Shown piece by piece: positions 15,019 to 25,010 of a stretch of 64,000 nucleotides of DNA (positions within the stretch are counted from its first letter, which is position 1; each line of letters opens with the position of its first letter). The translations under genes and the position numbers were made by a program. This DNA is from Ochotona curzoniae. Its lineage: Eukaryota; Chordata; Mammalia; Lagomorpha; Ochotonidae. The DNA lies in the NCBI RefSeq assembly GCF_017591425.1, contig NW_024466218.1:16072001-16136000 (forward strand), in the 5' to 3' direction. The notes beneath the pieces were generated by a model, which saw only the letters and a program-made list of their open reading frames with translations, was not told the DNA's origin and made no database searches.

Positions 15019-15969
15019 GTTGTAGAATTTCCTGGGAGTTATTGGCATGTAGCTTTTCTCTGGTTCAAGGAGAGACGGTGAATATGGATGACAAAGGGAA
15101 TCTATGATGGAGTTACACATATATTTCAGCATGTTCTTTTTGTTTACATGACTTTGTTCTTCGAAAGAAGCATTAGTTTTTAGCCCTTATTTTATACTTC
15201 AGTAAAGTAATAGATAAGATATAAGACCTGGATAGTTTAATTACGACTTTGGCCTGTGTTGTTATAAACTGTTTTGAACTAGGATGGATTATTTCTAAGA
15301 TGCTATAGAAAAATCAAGTATATAACAACATGAAAATCAGAATTCAAAGCAAATATTTGGATGATTCTAGCAACTTGAGAATTTTCTCTGAAATTCAAGA
15401 CTGGTGAAAGGTGAAGTTTAACACAACATAAAAATTTTTTTCGATGAAATATTTTAGATGATATGATAGGCAGTTTCTGGCACAATGGCTTTTTTGCTGA
15501 ACTTTATACTTCATATAGTACTTTCCCATTTATTTACTATCAAATAATCCTTATCATAGCCATATACTGTAGAATAATCCCCTTTTTTGATGGAAAGACT
15601 GAACCTATGAGAACTTGTGTCCTAGGCTATCAAGCAGATATTTTTTTTCAAGATTCCTGAATATTTTTTTCATCTTAAGAATTATGCTTGTAAATGGTCA
15701 TGCTGCTTTTCTAGGTTTCGTTAAATATGTCATCAGTACCCATACTGTTGTGCTAATGAAATTCTAGGAAAATAATAGTTTAAGGTTGTTAAATGGGACT
15801 TGGTTAGATATTGAAGTATTTGTGAGATAATACAGTCTTAACTTTATAAGTCTTGTTAAATTGTAAAATAATTCTATTCTCTCGAGAAATATGCTTTTTG
15901 TTTGAAACTCATGCCACTATCATGCTAAAATTCTGGTAACCAATATATTTTTAACCATTCATAGCATTT

Positions 15970-15990
15970 ATCATTATGAATCATAATGAT
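15970..15990. repeat. 21-bp near-perfect palindrome
   Basis: Arms ATCATTATGA and TCATAATGAT are exact reverse complements around a single A. It lies in the repeat-free part of the last PIK3C3 intron. Confidence 0.85.
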
Positions 15991-16242
15991 CATTGACTTA
16001 TGATAATTTTACTAGATTGTCATGCATCATTAAGGATCATATTTTTATAAAATAGCAGTAACCTGGTACTGATACTGATACATATTAACTAATGTTAGAG
16101 TTATTCCAGCATAGGGTAGAGGATATTTTTAAAAAGACTAAAACTTTCCAGATACAACTATTTTGTTGAAATGCTGAAAGGGCTTATTTTCTTCCATCAT
16201 GCAATTGCTTAGGAAGGGTAGAGATTAAACACTGCAATATTC

Positions 16243-16255
16243 GTTGCCTAGCAAC
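16243..16255. promoter_or_regulatory. RFX-type X-box motif
   Basis: GTTGCCTAGCAAC matches the two-half-site X-box bound by RFX family factors, which is symmetric about the central base. Location in a non-repeat part of the intron makes it a candidate enhancer element. Binding is inferred from the motif alone. Confidence 0.5.
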
Positions 16256-17018
16256 ATCCACCTATTAGTGGTATAGATTTTCCACCAAAAACCACTTTTA
16301 TTTGGGTCATTGTCTTTGAAATTGTATCATCAAAGCTCTTCTCTCTGCTGAAATGATCTTTAAAGGGCTTCCAGCTCTTATCTGCAGGAAAAAAGAAGAG
16401 GTCACACTGTTTGGGACACTTACAGCTGTAAAACCAGGCCTTCCAGTGGTAGTCTCTCGCTTTGCCATCATTTCCTCTGAAGGACTAGTTTTCCTACTTT
16501 CTATCCCTCTCTTCACTGATTGGGAGTGAAAAATCTGGAGAATGCAGTATGGTTTATGTACATCTTATAAATGTTAAATCTAATAATTTGATTTTGCAAG
16601 TTCAATTGTTACTGCTGTACTTCTTTGAGAAGGCTACCTTGTAAGTCAATGAATGAGACTTTAGGTGGTAAGAATTGAGGTACTGTGGGCATCAAGCCCA
16701 CTTCTCCTTGTATTTCTCTAGGTGAAGTGTGTAAAGAATATTTGTAAAAATGATTCTGCCAGTATTATGTGCATTTCCATAGCAGCCCAACAGACAGTAA
16801 ATCAGTACTTGTGCTGATATTGCCTGTTCCATTTTGCCATTATTTGAAAGTTGCTATTTCATGAGTTAGAGGAGTTTTGTTTCAAAGCCTTTGGAGTAAT
16901 GATAAATATTTAGATGTACTTAAACCCCAACCTAACTTGTTTTAAATTTGTCATAGTTATTTTTATGAGCCTTATTTGATATTTGGTCTTACATGATAAC
17001 AAAGATAGCTTTTCCTTT

Positions 17019-17318
17019 TAAAGATCTGCTTCTCTATTTGAATAAGAGTGAAAGAGAGCAGTGAGACAGAGACGAGATGTGTTCTCTGATTTACTCTCCC
17101 AAATGGCCATAGGATGTGGCTCGGGGCCTGGCTGAAGCCAGGAGGACTTGCCTCCTGTCGCAGGAACACAACTACGTGGGCCATCATCCACCACCCTGCA
17201 GGTGCATTCTCAGGATGCTGGGTTGGAAGTTGAGACAGGATTTGATGTGGTCCCTCCTATGCGGGATAATAGGCTCCCAAGTGGTAGGTTAACACAACTG
17301 AGCAACAGTGCCTTCCCT
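17019..17318 (-). mobile_element. C-SINE, old copy
   Basis: Recognised from taaagatctgcttctctatt, gtgagacagagacgagatg, tttactctcccaaatggcc, and the head part tatgcgggataataggctcc with gagcaacagtgcc. Confidence 0.7.
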
Positions 17319-18454
17319 GAGGGTGGTTTGGTTTAAGGGTCATGCATTAACTAATCGGTATTGTGGAAAAGAAAAATCATGTGCAATTTTATTTGTTAAT
17401 AAGGCCCTTATGTTTAAACATGTTGTATTACTTTAGATCTTGATTATAATTGGACAGATAAGTGGAAAAGAAATACTCTAATTTTCTAATCAGAACATAC
17501 TCCCTTCCAGTAGAAACATAATTGGCCTCAATAATAAAAATGTCTATAATCCCCCAGGTCACGAACTTATTATTTCCTTTTGCAAATATTAAGTATTATT
17601 TAGTCTTTAGCTGTGACGTAGATGGCTGTAAATGCAGAATAAAACCATTGTGATTTTAAAGCATAGTACCCTACATGTTAACTCAGATGTTTCTATGTTT
17701 CTGTTTAGTTTTTATAGCATTACTGTATTAAGCTGTTTAGTTTTCCCCTATGATTCACTTTTGCTTCATATAATATTTGTGATTTTTGAAGGTTGTCTAT
17801 TGTATAAATGGAGCCATAAAGCTGAATTCCTCATTGTATGTTGAACCAGTTGAATGTCTCTCATGCTTTTTGCCACAAATAAGAGTTGAAATCATTTCTA
17901 ATTTTAAATCTTTTGCTTTATTTATCCTTCCCATAAGGTTAAAACCATATCATCTTAAATACTCTAATTGCCATTTTCAAGGCAAAAAGTTGTTGCCACT
18001 GACTGTGGTAATATATTATGTTTATTTCCCCTTACTTAACTAATATTTCTTTGGAACATTAGGTTTCATCTTACCTCATAGATGCAAAATGCCAATTTGG
18101 AAAGAAGTTATACCATTATTTCTGAATCTCCACTATACAGCTCTCACTTTACCCTTAGGAATAAAGAATAGCCATATAAAATATTCTACTGAACTAAAGA
18201 AAAAATGCTGAATTCTGTGACCACATAGAAATCCTTCTCTATAAAACTATTTTACTTTAATTTATTATGCTCTCAAAAGCCAGAAGATTTTCCTAACAGA
18301 TGCTTTAAAAACTAGCATGATGCTTATATGTCCTGTAAAACTTAATTTGTATCATTTTGTGTACTGGATCTAATCCTAAATTTTTTTTTAATTGCAAGGA
18401 ATAATAACAACAATAACATAGAGAAAAGAATTCCAGCAAAAATGGCAGCAGCCT

Positions 18455-18625
18455 GTAGAATGTTTAAGGGTGCCACACGTTATTTAAGTACTTTCTGCTT
18501 AGTCTCATTTACTTGTCCCACCAGTGACGTGAGTGCATCCCGTTTCTATTCCCGATGAGGAATCAGGGTGATGAGCGATACAGCTGAACTGGAGGTTGTA
18601 GACATCGATGCCAGCTACTACCTGA
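18455..18625 (+). mobile_element. MIR-like SINE, strongly diverged
   Basis: Follows the MIR layout: atttaagtactttctgctta with ctcattt, a Y-rich gap, cccgatgaggaatcagg, a degraded acacagct (atacagctgaactgg) and gtagacatcgatgcc. Divergence is high, so the call rests on order of motifs. Confidence 0.45.
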
Positions 18626-19406
18626 GGGTTTTGTGACACTTTGTTTGAGATTTTGTGACTAATGACTTTTTAAACATTTACTCCCCATTTTTAAAATGTA
18701 GCTCTTATTAATCTTTCATCTGACCAACAAAATTAAAAAAAAAAAGTTGTTCTCAGAGTGGTAATGAAGTGAAGTGAAGCACCAATAGCTTTCTTAATTT
18801 CTTGAAGTTAATGCCAGCATAGATTTTTTTTAAACAAAGGGACACACGAGAAGCAGCTGACTCAACATATTTTCACCCAAACTAAGAAATCTTGCTTCTT
18901 GTTTTTTGTTTGTACTTGATGACTTAAAATTAGGGATAGGACCACAACAACTCTGCCTAGTCCTCTCATTCTTTCAAGGCTACTTCCTCTGATTTGATTT
19001 CTAGACGACTTCTGACTGAGGTTGCCGTACTTTGTGGAGTTGTGTGCAGGTTTTCTTGTGACAATGGCACTGTGACGCGAGTGCCACTCAAGGTGGTAGT
19101 GATGTGATCACTGCAGAATTCGGGGTGATTTTGACTTTCCTGACTCTCAGTGAAGTGTTGTCTGCTAGAAAATAATCGGTGATTTTGAACTTCAGCTATC
19201 AAGCATTCCCTGTGACCTGCCCGAATACTCCCATAGATTGATGACAAATTGTTCGTTCTCTCTGTTGCGCTTAATTGCAGTCCTCTTGATGGGGTTGGAT
19301 AGAGTAACCTAATTTCTTTTTGTTTTAATAGGTCTTTAAACTATAGACTCTTACCTCTCCATGTGAATATGAAGTAAATTATTTTTTATTTGTTTTTTAT
19401 TTTTAG

Positions 19407-19421
19407 TACTGGAGAAAATAA
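19407..19421 (+). CDS. PIK3C3: PIK3C3 terminal coding exon (YWRK-stop)
   Basis: After a T-rich acceptor (tgttttttatttttag) the reading TAC TGG AGA AAA TAA gives Tyr-Trp-Arg-Lys and the stop. This is the conserved VPS34 C-terminus and fits in phase behind the FAQ that ends the previous exon. Only four residues are coded here; the rest of the exon is 3' UTR. The 7.3-kb intron before it means a missed final splice would remove the C-terminal tail that lies against the membrane-facing catalytic site. Confidence 0.96.
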   Translation, partial: YWRK

Positions 19422-20192
19422 AACTGGACTTGGCCCTTCAAGATATTTATGACAAAAAGCTGCAATGGGAAGCAACCTGCTAAGGAGGACTTCAGAGCAA
19501 CAAGGAGGAGGATAGCCTGTTATTTCCTGAATGTTACGTAATGCCTCAGTCCACATCTGTGGACAAAAGTTGCTTTTATATGGTCTCGAAGGGTTTGTTT
19601 TGAAATATTTTATATATTTATTTTCAGTTGGATGAATTATTAAAAGCTCACGTGAAGTCGGTTCCAGGATAATGTACATATTATGAAAGCTCTGGATAAA
19701 TTTCATGTTGAACTAGTAAAAATATTTTAAACTTTTGAGTTTGAACAGTTATCTTTTTTTTCCATATATTTATGCCAGGACAGCAGTTCTGTGACTCTGA
19801 GTTCACTTCCATTTATAACAACTTTCCTGTTTCCTCCCTTAACTTGTTGTCTTTCCTGCATTGGGGGCGGGGGGGGTGTGTGGCCTAATTTAAACACTTA
19901 AACTTTTACCTCATTTTATTTTGAAATTTCATTACACTTTTACATGCTGTTTATTCTGCGTATGCTGGGGAAGACCAGGGAGGATCCTGCTGGCCTGGAC
20001 CACCGGGCGTGCGGGCATGGAGTGGTCTAAGCATTGGCCCAAGCAGAGGGTGTTTAGGCAGTAACGGGGAGCTGCACAGAGGCAACAGGTGTGAGCGAGG
20101 ACCCAGTGAAAGATGGTAGCTACCACATGTGGACAGGCAGGCAGAGGGCTCTTCATGCAGGGAAAAGTTATTCATATTTCAAATCTGTTAAT

Positions 20193-20198
20193 AATAAA
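20193..20198 (+). promoter_or_regulatory. Candidate polyadenylation hexamer, proximal
   Basis: AATAAA about 770 nt after the PIK3C3 stop codon, followed by a T-rich stretch (cctggctttttcctg). First canonical hexamer in the 3' UTR, so a possible short-UTR isoform. Confidence 0.45.
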
Positions 20199-20314
20199 AC
20201 CTGGCTTTTTCCTGAAAATTGTAATTCTGCTAAATTGTAAGTATGTAAAATAGAATATGAAAATGTAGCTATGTGAATAACTGGTCAAAACGTAACAAGA
20301 CTGAAGGTTTTATG

Positions 20315-20320
20315 AATAAA
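20315..20320 (+). promoter_or_regulatory. Candidate polyadenylation hexamer, middle
   Basis: AATAAA inside tatgaataaacataag. The sequence downstream is AT-rich without a clear GU-rich element, so it is weaker than its neighbours. Confidence 0.3.
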
Positions 20321-20459
20321 CATAAGACATTTTACATATTCATGTATCACAATGTAAATAATGCTTCTGCAATGAACTTTTGATGCTAGCTTAATTTTCA
20401 AAATCTGAACTAGTTTTTGTAGTTCTGTTAAAATAATACATCATTGCTTATTTGAACAA

Positions 20460-20465
20460 AATAAA
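20460..20465 (+). promoter_or_regulatory. Candidate polyadenylation hexamer, distal
   Basis: AATAAA followed by a run of T, then gatgagtgtcac and tgtttatttgtctc, which resembles a downstream U/GU-rich element. Best candidate for the main PIK3C3 3' end. Confidence 0.5.
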
Positions 20466-20480
20466 TTTTTTTTTAAGATG

Positions 20481-21017
20481 AGTGTCACTAATCCATGTTT
20501 ATTTGTCTCATAACTTTAGGCAAAAAGTAACATTATATGAATATATGAGGAAAACTTTAGTGACTTTTCCAGGTTAAATATTACATAGTCATGGCTTTAC
20601 CTTTAAAGAAAAGGATTATTTTATTCTCTTGTTGCTGAATAAATATTACATATTAAATGACATGAAAGGTGATACTTATGACAGTGTTTCAGAGAATGCC
20701 ATTTGCCATCAGATGCGAGCTAGGAGCATGCTCATTTTGAATGGACTCACTAACTTGAAAGTAAGCATATAATCATACAGCCTAGACAGATATGGAATAT
20801 AATTTGTATAAAATAGAACCATATATTCAAAGTTGATAAAGATTAAAACAACTTTTGTCAGTCATGAGAGTTTGTGCCTTAATTTATTGGCAAGTTCCAC
20901 TTTTGATTGGCTGTTGTCCCACACATAAGTGTGTCATTTTTCATTGCATGCAGGTTATCTTCCTTCCTTCTCCTTCCTTTCTCCTCCCTCCCCTTCCCTA
21001 CTCTTTACTTCCTATAA
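20481..21017. other. Intergenic stretch without recognised features
   Basis: AT-rich unique sequence downstream of PIK3C3, ending in a C/T-rich tract at about 20,958-21,010. Confidence 0.7.
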
Positions 21018-21178
21018 CTTTTCTTTCCAAAAGACAGACAGAGCTAGAGTTTACATCCATTAATTCAGTTCCCACCAGCCAGAGCAGGGCCAGGTCAGAA
21101 AGGAGCACAGAATTGAATTCAGTTCTCCCACATAGCTGGCAATAACGCACCTACCTGAGCTGTTACCCTGCCTCCCCC
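21018..21178 (-). mobile_element. C-SINE, truncated old copy
   Basis: Recognised from aaagacagacagagctagag, agttcccaccagccagagc and gaattcagttctccca. First of three SINE bodies lying almost end to end. Confidence 0.55.
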
Positions 21179-21212
21179 CGGGGTGTGTGCTTGTTGGAAG
21201 CTGCAATTAAAA

Positions 21213-21552
21213 GTAGAGCTGGTAGTAGACACAGAGTGGTAGCCTAGCAGCTAAATTCCTTGCCTTGTGTGCCCCAGGGTTCCCATATGGGTACCAGTTC
21301 TAATCCTGGCAGCACTGCTTCCCTTCCAGTTCCCTGATTGTGGCCTGGGAAAGCAGTGGAGTACAGCCCAAAAGCCTTGGGACCTTGCCACCCCTGTGGG
21401 AGACCCAGAGGAAGCTCCTGGCTTCAGATCAGCGCAGCACCAGCCATTGTGGACACTTGAGGAGTGAGTCATCAGATGGAAGTATTTCCTCTCTGCTCTC
21501 CTCCTCTCTGTATATCTGACTTTCAAATAAAAAAAAATCTTAAAAAAAAAAA
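21213..21552 (+). mobile_element. C-SINE, moderately young full-length copy
   Basis: Complete from a degraded head (cacagagtggtagcctagc) through ccagttctaatcctggcagc (B-box region), cctgggaaagcagtggag and ggaggaagctcctggctt-type sequence, to tctctgtatatctgacttt and an A-rich tail with aataaa. Confidence 0.9.
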
Positions 21553-21792
21553 GTGGATCTGGGACCCAGGCACCTTGGTAAAGGCTGTGGGTTCCCAAGC
21601 AACATTAACCATTGCCATAAATGCGCAGCCATGCCTTGGGACCTTGTTCCCGTGTGGGAGACAGACCTGGAGGAAGCTCCTGGCTTCGGATCAGCTTTGC
21701 CACTTGGGGAGTGAAACAGTAGAGGCAGGATCTTTCTTTGTCTCCTCTCTATATATCTGACTTTCCAATAAGAATGAGTAAGTCTTTTAAAG
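21553..21792 (+). mobile_element. C-SINE, second copy in tandem with the previous one
   Basis: Starts directly after the A-tail of the copy at 21,213. Shows ggaccttgttcccgtgtggg, aggaagctcctggcttcgg and tctatatatctgactttcca. Its head is damaged and shorter. Confidence 0.8.
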
Positions 21793-21904
21793 TATAATGA
21801 AGAGCTATAAAAACAGTAACCAAATCTCTAAATGTCAACTTGGTTCATCTACTTTTTCTTTGGTGTGTGCGCTGTGTATTAAATTCCACAAAGCAGCGGA
21901 AACC

Positions 21905-22370
21905 TGTTATTAAGAGATGGGCACAGCTGAGAACGGGCACAGCTGAGAGTGTGCACTGCTCAGAGCAAGGCCAGCAGGGCTGCACGGCCCCTCGGGCTAC
22001 AGGTGCCTCGGGATGGGGGGCGGGACTGCCCCAGGCTCCGCCCCGGGCGTGCAGGCAGGAACAGGAAGAGGCCAGTCACCTTGTTTCCTAGTGGCTCCTT
22101 CTTCTTTTCCCACGCCCACCTCCGGTTGCTGGCCCAGTGCAACATCCGCACCCTGCGCTGACTCTGCTCGCTGTGTGCCGTCCAGTCTTTTTTCCTCACG
22201 TCTGCCCTGACACTGTGCCTTGCGGCTTCCACACTTCTTACAGCTTGTTGGCTTCTGGGGGTAAGAACCAGCCTGTGAGGAACGGGGAGTAGAGGGGCTT
22301 GGCACGCATTGGGGTCCCTGCCACCGTGCGATAATGTCAGGAAAGCGGATTTCTGAGCCGTTGGCCAGTG
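21905..22370. promoter_or_regulatory. GC- and CpG-richer segment with GC boxes
   Basis: I count 22 CpGs by eye in about 470 bp, in a window otherwise poor in CpG outside young SINEs. Two inverted GC-box-like sites lie close together: GGGGCGGGAC (22,017-22,026) and CTCCGCCCC (22,036-22,044). A short direct repeat, gcacagctgaga, occurs twice near 21,920-21,945. No TATA box, transcript or coding frame is evident. It could be a weak CpG island, an enhancer, or old repeat sequence. Confidence 0.4.
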
Positions 22371-22518
22371 TCTGTACACCATGGTGAGCCCAAATTTCTG
22401 TTAAAATGAGGTTTAAAGGAAAGTCTCCTGGCAACCTACCTGACAGTGCTTCAAGAAAAGGCTGCTTCAAACAAATAACTGAGGTGAAAACTGAAGAAAA
22501 AGAGGGATTTAAAGGAAC

Positions 22519-22860
22519 CTTTTTTTGTTGTTTTGTTTTAGTTGACCGAGTTACAGAGAGGGTGAGACAGAGCCTGTCCACGCACTGGTTCACTCCCCAC
22601 GTGGGCGCAAGGGCCGGAGGCAGGGGGCGAGGAAGTCAGGAGCCTGGTCCAGGTCCCCAGGCAGGTCCAGGTCCCCAGGCAGGTGCAGGTCCCCAGGCAG
22701 GTGCAGGCCGCGAGGCTTTGGCCAGCCTTGTCGGCTTTCCCGGCCACACGCAGGGAGCTGAGTGCCAAGTGCCAGGAATCGAAATGGCGCCAACATGGGA
22801 CGCCGGCGGCCCCGGGCACGCAGCACTGGGAGCATTAGCTCACAGGCAACGGTCCCGATG
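22519..22860 (-). mobile_element. C-SINE carrying an internal minisatellite
   Basis: From a T-rich tail through gagttacagagagggtgaga, actggttcactccccacg and a GC-rich body to the head near cagcactgggagcattagc. The middle is expanded by an 18-bp repeat (listed next). Confidence 0.8.
22647..22709. repeat. 18-bp tandem repeat, three and a half units
   Basis: Unit gtccaggtccccaggcag at 22,647-22,664 and 22,665-22,682, then gtgcaggtccccaggcag at 22,683-22,700 and a partial gtgcaggcc. Arose inside the SINE body. Confidence 0.95.
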
Positions 22861-23914
22861 GTTGTCTGCTTTTAAAGGCTGCTCATGTGTTTTTGATTAA
22901 GAAAAACTGAGTCTAAAACATTTAAAAGGTGTTTTAAGTTCCCCAAATCAGCCACATTCCTAATTTGCATGTTTGAGCTTTGCTTTGGGCCCAGTGAATA
23001 CTGTTTTAAAACAATGTTCTGAGAGACATAGAAACTGAAGTAGTAGCCAGAATCAAAGTGCAACTTCTACCTTTCCCAGGGACTTGAAATTCAGAGCTGC
23101 ATTGGATATCAAGCAGATAGCAAAGCGAAAGCAGTAGCACTGTGAGACTGTTCACAAGAAATGTGGGACAAATGGAAAAAGTCACTGAGATAATTACAAG
23201 GACTTGCTCTTTTTATTTTTTTGAGTTCCTGTAGTTCTTAGAAAGAAGACTTGGGTGAAAGAAAAGCAGCACTTTGATGCTCACTCTAGAACGAGGTCGT
23301 GCACGACCCGATGTGTCACCTTACAGAAGTCCATATTCATGTCTCTGAAGAGAAGTCTCATGGTAATGGCAGGACAGTTGAGATAAAGAGAAATTTGCAA
23401 AATATGAAGCTATCTGGCTGGAAAAGCATGAACCCTGAGCTTTGGTACGTGGCCTTTGTGGCAGAATTAAAGCCAAGTTACTTGGGGTCTAAGTTGGAAG
23501 TAGTAGTTCCCCTTAGCTTTTCCTAGTGTTGCTTTCCTCTGGATATTGAGAATGAAGTAAATTCCCTAAAGCAGACTCATTTCTGCATATTCAGTTTATG
23601 TGACGTCCTTTTGACAGGTTCCGTTGGACTATAACAATACAATTTTTGGACCCATTAGCAGGGAAGTACATTGGCCTGCGTCTTCCATTTTGTCTCAGTA
23701 GAAGGTGTTTTTCTGCAAAGTCCTGATTCTGCCCTCTCTATCCCCAAGCAGTGAATTGCTAAACGATGCAGTCATTCGCTTTTATAACATAAATCAGTTA
23801 TGCTGTATTTAAGACTTTCTGCTAAAGTGACAGTTAATAACTTCATTATGGTTTTGTAATACAACGGTAATTTAAAATCAAGCTGACATTATGAGGTATT
23901 TATCACTGTAGAAT
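22861..23914. other. Intergenic stretch without recognised features
   Basis: Mixed-composition unique sequence; I see no repeat family, RNA gene or convincing coding frame. Confidence 0.65.
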
Positions 23915-23923
23915 TAGTATAAC

Positions 23924-24260
23924 TTTAAAAAATTTTTTTTAAAGATTTATTTATTTTTATTACAAAGTCAGATATACAGAGAGGAGGAGAGACAGAGAGG
24001 AAGATCTTCCGTCCAATGATTCACTCCCCAGGTGAGCGCAATGGCCAGTGCTGCGCTGATCTGAAGCCGGGAACCAGGAACCTCTTCCGGGTCTCTCACG
24101 TGGGTCACAAAGCATTGGGCCGTCCTTGACTGCTTTCCCAGGCCACAGGCAGGGAGCTGGAAGGGAAGTGGAGCTGCCGGGATTAGAACCAGTGCCCATA
24201 TGGGATCCTGGTATGTTCAAGGCGAGGACTTTAGCTGCTAGGCCATGCCACTGGGCCCCC
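23924..24260 (-). mobile_element. C-SINE, young full-length copy with target-site duplication
   Basis: Complete from aaagatttatttatttttat to ccactgggcccc, flanked by tagtataac at 23,915-23,923 and 24,261-24,269. More diverged than the copy at 4,364 (head reads gctaggccatgccactgg). Confidence 0.93.
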
Positions 24261-24639
24261 TAGTATAACATTTTTAAATGTTTGCCCAGTGTTATGAAAG
24301 TAACTAAGTACATTTCTTTTATATGACAGCCCATCATAGACTTTAATGAAATGTTCATTTTTGTATTTAATACCAGTTAGCAAGGTTTTTAATATATTTT
24401 CTAAAGTGTCAGAAAGAAAATGAAATATTTCTCTGAAAGAAGATTCTTTGAAGTAAATAGGCAGTTTTTCACTTGTCACGCTAAGCGTAAGAATAGCGTG
24501 TATGGTTAATATCTGAGATTTTTTTTTTCACCATTTTTTTTTTCTACAAACATTTCCCTTACTTTCTATTAGGACCTCTTACTTAGCAGAAGTCTGCCTT
24601 CACTGCCCCCACCCAGTGTAAGAATAAAACAGATACGAG

Positions 24640-25010
24640 AAGTAATGAGAATCAACAAAATAACTAGCTACCAACACAAAATCTTACACCCAAATGTTTA
24701 TAACATCATTCGTGACCAGAAAGTGAGAATAATTCTAGTGTTCTCCACCTAATGGATAGACAAAACACTTCTGTATAAATTGCATGGAAGTTACTTGTTA
24801 CTAAAGGAATGAAGTGGTGATACACGTTATAACATTGAAAGCATGCTAAGTGAAAGAAGCTTGCCACAAAGACTGTACGTTTTGTAATATCAGTCATGTC
24901 AAATGTGTGGATTACACAAACCCATAGAGAGGGAGAGGAGTTTAGTGGGTTGACAAAGAACAGGCAGTGGACAGGAGGAGTGGAGAGTGAGTGCAAGTGT
25001 GTATAGAATT
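24640..25010 (+). mobile_element. LINE-1 3' end fragment, old
   Basis: Matches the end of ORF2 of old mammalian L1: cacccaaatgtttataacat, acctaatggatagacaaaac, gaatgaagtggtgatacacg and atgctaagtgaaagaagctt. No open frame survives. Confidence 0.75.

Larger units (their letters stand above)
19422..20480 (+). other. PIK3C3: PIK3C3 3' untranslated region (probable extent)
   Basis: Sequence after the stop codon, mostly AT-rich with AU pentamers (around 19,605-19,625). It has a G-rich run at 19,863-19,876 and a more GC-rich block at about 19,950-20,170. Canonical AATAAA hexamers occur at 20,193, 20,315 and 20,460. The last, followed by a GU-rich stretch, is the likeliest distal end, but the end is inferred. 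No SINE interrupts this segment although they are dense elsewhere. Confidence 0.75.

Noticed and set aside
19863..19876. G-quadruplex in the PIK3C3 3' UTR
   Set aside because: The two G runs (5 and 8) give at most three tracts of three; a fourth is lacking, so a stable three-layer quadruplex is not supported.
21997..22593. 198-codon minus-strand open frame, the longest in the window
   Set aside because: It runs from the SINE tail region at 22,519 into GC-rich sequence, where stops are rare by composition. No domain, start context or exon structure supports it.
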